Assembly (NCBI GenBank): GCA_036557225.1
Contig: DATBHX010000046.1
Span: 1-64,000, forward strand
From: Angelobacter sp036557225
Lineage (GTDB): Bacteria; Acidobacteriota; Terriglobia; Terriglobales; Acidobacteriaceae
DNA length: 64,000 nucleotides
Direction of reading: 5' to 3'
Made by a program: the position numbers and the translations under genes. Below the pieces are notes generated by a model. It was not told the origin of the DNA. It was given only the letters and a program-made list of their open reading frames with translations, and searched no databases. Shown here in pieces: positions 35,667 to 41,902 of the stretch (within the stretch, counting starts at the first letter, position 1; every line of letters begins with the position of its first letter).

Positions 35667-37052
35667 ATGGCAGAAAAATCAGAGCTGCTGCGCTTGCCGA
35701 TCTTCGCCGGCCTGCCGGAGGACCAGATTGAATGGTTCATCGCGCACTCCAAGGAGCTGGTGCCGAAGTCGGGCGAAGCGTTCATGCATCAGGGCGAGCC
35801 GGCGGATTCGATGTTCGTAGTGTTGGAAGGCCAGCAACAGGCGCGCGGCGAAATTGGCGGCGAACTGGTTACGCTCATGGGCAAGGCGGGCGATGTGACC
35901 GGAGTGCTGCCGTATTCGCGCATGAAAGAATTTCCTATCACGGGCAGGGCCATTACCAACAGCCGCCTGCTGCGCTTTCCGGCATCGTCTTTCCAGGATC
36001 TGGTGCAGAAGATGCCTGAGTTGACCAGCCGGCTGGTGGCGCTGATGTCGGACAGGATCCGAGAGACCACGCGGCGGGAGCAGCAGAAAGACCGGTTGGC
36101 AGGGTTGGGCAAACTTTCTGCAGGGCTGGCGCATGAGTTGAACAATCCAGCGTCGGCAGCCAAGCGCGCGGCGAGCCAGTTGCGTGGCCAGCTAAAGCAG
36201 ATCAAAGAAGCAGCCCATCAACTGGGTGCGCGCGAACTTAATCCGGCGCAGAAAGGCGAGATCGAGCGTCTGGAGACGTCACTGCTGATGAACGATGCGC
36301 CTCCACCGGATACCCTGACCGTAAGCCTGCTCGAAGATCAGCTCGACGCGCTGCTGCGCAGCCATGGACTGAACGAACTCTGGCAGCTTGCGGCGGCACT
36401 GGCGCGCAAGGGCGCGCAGCCGGCGTTGCTGGAGTCACTGTTTGATTCAGTGGACGCGGAGACGGCGCGGGCAGCGCTGGTGAGGATCTCGTCGTCCCTT
36501 GAAATATGGTCGCTGCTGAATGAGATTGAGAGCAGCACATCGCGCATCTCTGACCTGGTGCTGGCCATCAAGGAATACACCTATATGGACCAGTCCCCGG
36601 TGCAAAACGTTGACATCGTGAAAAGCGTGGAGACGACACTGACCATTCTGAACCACAAACTCAAAAAAGGCGTGAAGGTAGAGCGCGATTACCAGCCCGT
36701 GCCGCTGTTGGTAGATTCGTTCGGCAGCGAGCTGAACCAGGTGTGGACGAATATCATCGATAATGCGATTGATGCCATGAGCGGAAAAGGCGAGCTACAC
36801 GTGCGCACGTATCGCGAAGACGGCTGCGTGGTGGTGGAGATTCGCGATAACGGCCCGGGCATTCCGGAGAACGTGCAGCCGCACATCTTTGAGCCGTTTT
36901 TTACCACCAAGGGCGTAGGCGAAGGCACGGGCCTGGGGCTGGACACGGTGCAGCGCATCGTGCGCAAGCATAAAGGCAGTGTCCAGGTGCAGTCCAAGCC
37001 GGGGGACACGCGCTTCCAGATATGGCTGCCGGTGGCGGAAGCTCAGGCCTAA
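35667..37052 (+). CDS. cNMP-binding-domain sensor histidine kinase
   Basis: 461 residues, soluble, no membrane segment. N-terminal cyclic-nucleotide-binding fold (about 10-125; GEPADSMFVVLEGQQQARGE), though the phosphate-cassette Arg is not obvious. A helix leads to the H-box LSAGLAHELNNPASAAKR with His156. ATPase domain: N-box NQVWTNIIDNAIDAM, G1 DNGPGIP, F-box FEPFFTTK, G2 GTGLGLDTVQRIV. It follows the receiver-fusion gene by two bases and is the obvious kinase for its receiver. The sensory domain suggests a cyclic nucleotide or other small-ligand input. Confidence 0.92.
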   Translation: MAEKSELLRLPIFAGLPEDQIEWFIAHSKELVPKSGEAFMHQGEPADSMFVVLEGQQQARGEIGGELVTLMGKAGDVTGVLPYSRMKEFPITGRAITNSRLLRFPASSFQDLVQKMPELTSRLVALMSDRIRETTRREQQKDRLAGLGKLSAGLAHELNNPASAAKRAASQLRGQLKQIKEAAHQLGARELNPAQKGEIERLETSLLMNDAPPPDTLTVSLLEDQLDALLRSHGLNELWQLAAALARKGAQPALLESLFDSVDAETARAALVRISSSLEIWSLLNEIESSTSRISDLVLAIKEYTYMDQSPVQNVDIVKSVETTLTILNHKLKKGVKVERDYQPVPLLVDSFGSELNQVWTNIIDNAIDAMSGKGELHVRTYREDGCVVVEIRDNGPGIPENVQPHIFEPFFTTKGVGEGTGLGLDTVQRIVRKHKGSVQVQSKPGDTRFQIWLPVAEAQA

Positions 37053-37245
37053 GAACCGGCCCATCAAATTAGATCAAAATTGCATCCGAACCTGGTAGAC
37101 AATCCTTGCGTGCTGCGCGGCGCGAATGTTCTGCAAGTAAAGAGTGCAAAGGCCCGAAGCGCAGAGTTAGGATAAGAGCTGCCGGGGCCTGAGACGATTC
37201 AATTCTTCTGCGCCAAGTCTTCACGCTCCCCGGCCAGGGGACATC

Positions 37246-37713
37246 ATGGCGAACATTACTTTGCTCATCAATGGAAGCGAACGCAAAGTTGAGGCCGCGG
37301 ACGACGAGCCGCTGCTCTCCGTCCTGCGCAACCGGCTGGGAATGACCGGCACAAAGTATGGCTGCGGTGTGGGCCAATGTGGCGCGTGCACGGTGCTGCT
37401 GGATGGCAAAGCAGTACGCTCGTGCCGGCTGACGGCGGCGACGGTGAAGGGGAAGGTTGTGACCATTGAAGGGCTGGCCGCAGAGGGCAATCTGCAACCA
37501 ATCCAGCAGGCGTTCCTTGAAGAAGAGGCGTTTCAGTGCGGGTATTGCACGTCGGGGATGGTCATGGCCGCGCATGGACTTCTATCGGCAGTACCAAAGC
37601 CGTCTGACGATGACATTTTCGACCATATGAACGGCAACATCTGCCGCTGCGGAACGTATCAGCGGATCATGGCAGCGATTCATCGTGCCGCGGAGAAAGG
37701 CGGCCGCGCATGA
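37246..37713 (+). CDS. [2Fe-2S] subunit of a molybdenum hydroxylase (IorA-like)
   Basis: 155 residues. Two [2Fe-2S] sites: plant-type ferredoxin CGCGVGQCGACTVLLDGKAVRSC (about 45-65; C-x4-C-x2-C then C) and helical C-terminal QCGYCTSGM...GNICRCGTYQRI. It passes electrons from the molybdenum centre. Stop codon overlaps the large-subunit start in ATGA. No FAD-binding medium subunit gene is present, matching isoquinoline 1-oxidoreductase-type two-subunit enzymes. Confidence 0.93.
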   Translation: MANITLLINGSERKVEAADDEPLLSVLRNRLGMTGTKYGCGVGQCGACTVLLDGKAVRSCRLTAATVKGKVVTIEGLAAEGNLQPIQQAFLEEEAFQCGYCTSGMVMAAHGLLSAVPKPSDDDIFDHMNGNICRCGTYQRIMAAIHRAAEKGGRA

Positions 37714-39905
37714 AGCCTGACGTGACGAAAGACGCGGCCGCGCTGGAGACATCGGCTGAGGTCGCAGAGCGCGCAGAGCTGGAGCAACATGCAGTGGAGC
37801 CGCTGCGGCATCTGTTTGAGGTCAGCCGTCGCGATCTGTTCAAGCTGCTGGGATCGGGATTGATCGTGGGCTACTGCGTGAGGAAGGGGCTGACGCAGGA
37901 GTCGGGGCGGGCCGTCAATAGGGAAAACGAGTCCAATGATCTGGCTTCATGGCTGCATATTGGCGAAGACGGCAAGGTCACCGTCTTTACCGGCAAGGTG
38001 GAGATGGGACAGAACATTCGCACGTCGTTGACGCAGCAGGTGGCGGAAGAGCTGTCCGTGCCCATGTCGGCCATCACGCTGGTGATGGGTGACACCGATC
38101 TCACGCCGTTTGATATGGGAACATTCGGCAGCCGGACCACGCCGCAGATGGGGACGCGTCTGCGCACGGTTTCGGCCAATGCACGTGGACTGCTGGTGGA
38201 GATGGCAGCCAAGCGCTGGAATGTCGATCCCGCCACCCTGTCTGTGAAGGACGGGATGGTGGTGAGTCAAAAAGCCGGCAAGCGGATTTCCTATGGCGAG
38301 CTGACGCACGGACAAAAGCTGGTAATGGTGCCGGAAGCTGATCCGGAGCCGGAGAGTCCGGCGAAGTGGCGCATTGCGGGAACGCCCGCGAGCAAGGTGG
38401 ATGGCAAGGCATTTGTGACTGGTGCGCACCAATACACGTCGGACATGAGCCGTCCGGGGATGATGCATGGGAAGGTGTTCCGGCCACCGGCGTTCAATTC
38501 CAAGCTAACGTCGGTTGATACGAAGAAAGCGGAGCAAATGGCCGGCGTGACTGTGGTGCACGATGGCGATTTCATCGGCGTAGTGGCGGGCGATCCGGGA
38601 TTGGCGCAGAAGGCGCTGGCATTGGTTGAGGTCCAGACACAGGCGCCTCCGCAGGTTAATGACGCGGGCCTGTTCGACTACTTGCGCAAAGACGTCGACA
38701 CCGAAACGCGCGGTGGATCCGGCGGGCGCGGCGGAAATAATGCTGGCTCGGTGGAAGCGGGGATGGCGTCGGCGGCGAAGACTCTGTCGCAGAGCTATAC
38801 CGCGGCTTATATCCAGCATGCGCCGCTGGAGCCGAGAGCGGCTGCCGCGGAATGGCAGGACGGTAAGCTGACGGTGTGGACGGGAACGCAGAGACCATTC
38901 GCGGTAAAAGAAGAGCTGGCAGCTGCATTTCATATTTCCCAGGACCACGTGCGCGTGATAGTTCCGGATACCGGCTCAGCGTATGGCGGCAAGCATACCG
39001 GCGAGTGCGCTGTGGAGGCAGCCCGGTTGGCGAAAGGCGCCGGCAAGCCGGTGAAGCTGGTGTGGACACGGGAAGAGGAGTTCACATGGGCCTATTTTCG
39101 TCCGGCCGGCGTGATTGACGTGAAGAGCGGCATTGCGGCCGACGGTAAGCTGGTGGCGTGGGAGTATCACAATTACAACTCCGGGCCGGCGGCCATCGAT
39201 ACGCCGTACAACGTGCCCAACAAGAAGGTTGAATTTCATCCGGCAAAGAACCCGCCGTTGCGGCAGGGATCATATCGCGGGCTGGCGGCCACGGCGAACC
39301 ACTTTGCGCGCGAGAGCCACATGGACGAGCTGGCGCAGCTGGCCGGGATGGATCCACTGCAGTTTCGGCTGAAGAACATCACCGATCCCCGGCTGCGCGC
39401 GGTGTTTGAAAAGGCTGCGGAACGTTTTGGCTGGGGCAAGCAGAAAGCCACGCGCCAGCGCGGCTTCGGCATTGCCGGAGGCTTTGAGAAGAATGGCTAT
39501 CTGGCCACGTGCGCCGAGATCGCTGTGGACGCGCGCGGACAGGTGCGGATTGTGCGCGTGGTGGAGTCGTTCGACTGCGGCGCGGTGGTGAATCCCAACG
39601 GATTGCGCAACCAGATTGAAGGAGCGATTGTGCAGGGGCTGGGCGGCGCCATGGTTGAGGCAATTCACTTTGCTGACGGAAGAGTCCTGAATGGTCGTTT
39701 CCGGGATTATCACGTGCCGCGTTTTCGCGATCTGCCCAAGATCGAAGTGGAGCTGATCGATCGTAAGGATGTACCGCCTGCCGGCGCCGGGGAAACACCG
39801 TTGATGGGGTTGGCGCCGGCGGTTGCGGGAGCGATCTTCAGTGCAACCGGGATCAGGCTGCGTGGGCTGCCATTGATGGCGAAGCCGCTGGAGTTAAAGG
39901 GGTAA
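37710..39905 (+). CDS. molybdenum-binding large subunit of aldehyde/xanthine-type hydroxylase (IorB-like), Tat-exported
   Basis: 731 residues. SRRDLFKLLGSGLIVGYCV (about 35-53) is a twin-arginine signal set behind an N-terminal extension, so the folded complex is probably exported with the Fe-S subunit as passenger. Molybdopterin-binding features: KVEMGQNIRTSLTQ, FGSRTTPQMGTRLR, TGSAYGGKHTGE, and the catalytic-Glu region GAGETPLMGLAPAVAGAI near the C-terminus. Family oxidises aldehydes or N-heterocycles using water oxygen. The physiological acceptor is likely a periplasmic cytochrome, but no cytochrome gene adjoins. Confidence 0.92.
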   Translation: MKPDVTKDAAALETSAEVAERAELEQHAVEPLRHLFEVSRRDLFKLLGSGLIVGYCVRKGLTQESGRAVNRENESNDLASWLHIGEDGKVTVFTGKVEMGQNIRTSLTQQVAEELSVPMSAITLVMGDTDLTPFDMGTFGSRTTPQMGTRLRTVSANARGLLVEMAAKRWNVDPATLSVKDGMVVSQKAGKRISYGELTHGQKLVMVPEADPEPESPAKWRIAGTPASKVDGKAFVTGAHQYTSDMSRPGMMHGKVFRPPAFNSKLTSVDTKKAEQMAGVTVVHDGDFIGVVAGDPGLAQKALALVEVQTQAPPQVNDAGLFDYLRKDVDTETRGGSGGRGGNNAGSVEAGMASAAKTLSQSYTAAYIQHAPLEPRAAAAEWQDGKLTVWTGTQRPFAVKEELAAAFHISQDHVRVIVPDTGSAYGGKHTGECAVEAARLAKGAGKPVKLVWTREEEFTWAYFRPAGVIDVKSGIAADGKLVAWEYHNYNSGPAAIDTPYNVPNKKVEFHPAKNPPLRQGSYRGLAATANHFARESHMDELAQLAGMDPLQFRLKNITDPRLRAVFEKAAERFGWGKQKATRQRGFGIAGGFEKNGYLATCAEIAVDARGQVRIVRVVESFDCGAVVNPNGLRNQIEGAIVQGLGGAMVEAIHFADGRVLNGRFRDYHVPRFRDLPKIEVELIDRKDVPPAGAGETPLMGLAPAVAGAIFSATGIRLRGLPLMAKPLELKG

Positions 39906-39913
39906 AGCTCTTC

Positions 39914-39965
39914 CGGGGCTAAAGCCCGATGTCTTATAACCGCTTTCGCGGCCCTAAAGGGCCGC
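39914..39965. repeat. pair of short intergenic palindromes
   Basis: CGGGGCTAAAGCCCG (39914-39928) and GCGGCCCTAAAGGGCCGC (39948-39965), both with a TAAA-type centre. GCTCTTCC occurs on each side (about 39907 and 39964). The first palindrome recurs as GGGGCTAAAGCCCC at 54621. They look like REP-type elements; the second could also act as a transcript-end hairpin for the large subunit. Confidence 0.7.
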
Positions 39966-40092
39966 TCTTCCACCCAAGCGCTGAACCCAACCTTAGTTTG
40001 CCAAAAAAATTATTCAAGAACAAATAGACAAAACGGCCCTGCTGATTGGTCTTATCTCTAGAAAGGCGAAGAGCTTGCGGTCCACCAGCAGC

Positions 40093-40584
40093 ATGACGGA
40101 GATCGAGCAATTGTATTGCCGGCACGGTGCGGCGCTGCTGCTGTTCGCCACGGCGATCACAGGGGAACGCAGCCGGGCGCAAGACGCGATCCATCACGTA
40201 TTCCTGAAGCTGCTGGAGGACGAGAAGCTGCAGCGGGCAACCGATGTGAAGGCTTATCTGTTCGCCTGCGTGCGCAATGCTGCTCTGAACGACGTGCGGG
40301 CGCGGGGGCGCAATGTTGCGCTGGCGGACGAGGGACTGGCGTGGTTTGAGCCGCCATCGCGCGACTATGCAGAAGAAGCAAGCTTGCGGCGAGCCCTGGC
40401 GGAGCTGCCGGACGATCAGCGAGAGATCACGGTCCTGCATGTGTGGGGTGAGCTCACCTTTGCCCAGATCGCGGACCTTTTGAATATCAGCGCCAATACC
40501 GCAGCTTCTCGCTATCGCTATGCGCTGGCCCGGCTACGTGAAGTCATGTGTGCGAAGGAGAATTCGTGTGTCGATCCCGGATGA
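40093..40584 (+). CDS. ECF-type RNA polymerase sigma factor
   Basis: About 163 residues. Region 2: IEQLYCRHGAALLLFATAITGERSRAQDAIHHVFLKLL and DVKAYLFACVRNAALNDVRA; region 4: LAELPDDQREITVLHVWGELTFAQIADLLNISANTAASRYRYALARLR, the helix-turn-helix that reads the -35. ATG 40093 lacks a Shine-Dalgarno; TTG 40075, with AAAGG eight bases upstream, is a real alternative. It overlaps the next gene by 17 bases, which probably encodes its regulator. Confidence 0.9.
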   Translation: MTEIEQLYCRHGAALLLFATAITGERSRAQDAIHHVFLKLLEDEKLQRATDVKAYLFACVRNAALNDVRARGRNVALADEGLAWFEPPSRDYAEEASLRRALAELPDDQREITVLHVWGELTFAQIADLLNISANTAASRYRYALARLREVMCAKENSCVDPG

Positions 40585-40981
40585 CGACCAATTCGAAAAA
40601 TATCTGAAACAGTTTCGGCCGGTGGCGGGGGAGCCGCTGATGGTGAAGGAGAAGGCCGAGGCGCGGTCAAGGCCGCTGGTGTTCGCTGCGTGCGCGGCAG
40701 TGGCGGCAGCGATTGTGCTCGCCGTGGTGATGTCAGTTCTGGTTCACAAGCCCACTCAACCGCCAGGACCAACAGAAGAGGCCAGCACGACAAGGGTAAG
40801 CATGGAGGAGTTCGGCAACCCGCCGCCGCTGACGATTGCAAGCGCCAATGCTCTGCTGGAGAGCGCTCCATCATTCAAAGCGGCGATCGACAACATGGCG
40901 TTCCAGCAAGAGTCCAAACCAATTTCAGAGGGCAGATACAGCTTGCTGGCTCTGCTCAGCAAGGAGGACGTAAAACAATGA
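40568..40981 (+). CDS. single-pass membrane protein, putative anti-sigma factor
   Basis: About 137 residues from GTG 40568 (AGGAG seven bases upstream), starting inside the sigma gene. A short cytoplasmic N-terminus (PDDDQFEKYLKQFRPVAGEPL) precedes one transmembrane helix (PLVFAACAAVAAAIVLAVVMSVLV, about 36-60) and an outer domain of about 75 residues. No zinc-binding HxxxCxxC anti-sigma motif is present, so the assignment rests on position and topology. Its stop overlaps the next start in ATGA. Confidence 0.72.
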   Translation: MSIPDDDQFEKYLKQFRPVAGEPLMVKEKAEARSRPLVFAACAAVAAAIVLAVVMSVLVHKPTQPPGPTEEASTTRVSMEEFGNPPPLTIASANALLESAPSFKAAIDNMAFQQESKPISEGRYSLLALLSKEDVKQ

Positions 40982-41841
40982 AGATCCTACGGTTCGCAGC
41001 ACTGATGATGGTGAGCGTCGCGATCGCCAGCAGCAACGCGACGGCACAAAACCTTAAGCCCAGTGACAATGCCGCCTTGCGATACTGGTCAGCCTTCGCC
41101 CAGATACAGGATGCCGGCATCACCCAGGAACAGGGGAGGGAGGCGCACGCCATCCTGGATGGCACGGCTCCGTACGATGATTCGAAGTACAGGGACATAA
41201 TTGAGAAGAACAGGCCTGCGGTAGAGACGATGATCCGCGGGACCGCGCTACCTTACTGCGACTGGGGCATGGAGTTCCAAATGGGCCCAAACGCGCCTGT
41301 GGACTATGCGCGCAAGGCCGGGTTCCTTGGCCGGCTGAACGTCTTCTATGCGTTTCATCTGCTGATCGGGGGCGACAAGGACGGCGCCGTTCGCGCGCTG
41401 CAGGCGGGATTGCGCTTCTCGCATGACGTCGCCAACGGCGGAACGTTGTTTGCGACCGTGGTGGCGCAAGGGTTGATCGTTGCACATCTGCAGGCTGCGG
41501 CTGGTTTCCAGAAGGTAGCGGGGCTTTCCGCAGCACAGCGGGCGGCACTGCAGAAGTCGATTGATCAGCTTGGGCAGGACGGCCTGGACTGGGCTGGTGC
41601 GATGAAGCGGGAGATGGAGGTCCTGCCCACGCACGATGCCCAGGAAGCCGCTGCACGGGACAAGATTGCGGCGTCGTACGTGCGGCTGCTAAACAACCCA
41701 GGAACGCTGCCGGAGCTTCAGCAGACGATCAGCAACGCTCCGAAGCAGATTGCCGACCTCATTCCGAATCCCAAGCGTGTACTGGACCAGAAGCAGGACC
41801 TGGCGGAGAAATTGCAGCAGACGCGCACGCTGCTGCAGTGA
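40978..41841 (+). CDS. secreted helical protein of unknown function, in sigma-factor cassette
   Basis: 287 residues; ATG 40978 has AAGGAGG upstream and overlaps the preceding stop (ATGA). Signal peptide MKILRFAALMMVSVAIASSNATA. The mature part is almost all helical: NAALRYWSAFAQIQDAGITQEQ, LPYCDWGMEFQMGPNAPVDYARKAGFLGRLNVFYAFHLLIGGDKDGAVRALQAGLRFSHDV, and a Gln-rich C-terminus. It contains a single Cys (in PYCDWG). I do not recognise the family. Coupling to a sigma/anti-sigma pair suggests a periplasmic signal partner or the main product of the system. Confidence 0.8.
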   Translation: MKILRFAALMMVSVAIASSNATAQNLKPSDNAALRYWSAFAQIQDAGITQEQGREAHAILDGTAPYDDSKYRDIIEKNRPAVETMIRGTALPYCDWGMEFQMGPNAPVDYARKAGFLGRLNVFYAFHLLIGGDKDGAVRALQAGLRFSHDVANGGTLFATVVAQGLIVAHLQAAAGFQKVAGLSAAQRAALQKSIDQLGQDGLDWAGAMKREMEVLPTHDAQEAAARDKIAASYVRLLNNPGTLPELQQTISNAPKQIADLIPNPKRVLDQKQDLAEKLQQTRTLLQ

Positions 41842-41854
41842 GAGCACAAAACGC

Positions 41855-41887
41855 AAAAAACCGGGGCCTTGTGGCCCCGGTTTTTTT
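41855..41887. terminator. bidirectional intrinsic terminator
   Basis: Stem CCGGGGCC / GGCCCCGG with loop TTGT (41861-41880), flanked by six A before and seven T after. It serves both the sigma cassette and the convergent protease gene. Confidence 0.92.
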
Positions 41888-41902
41888 GTGTGTGTTGCGA
41901 GG

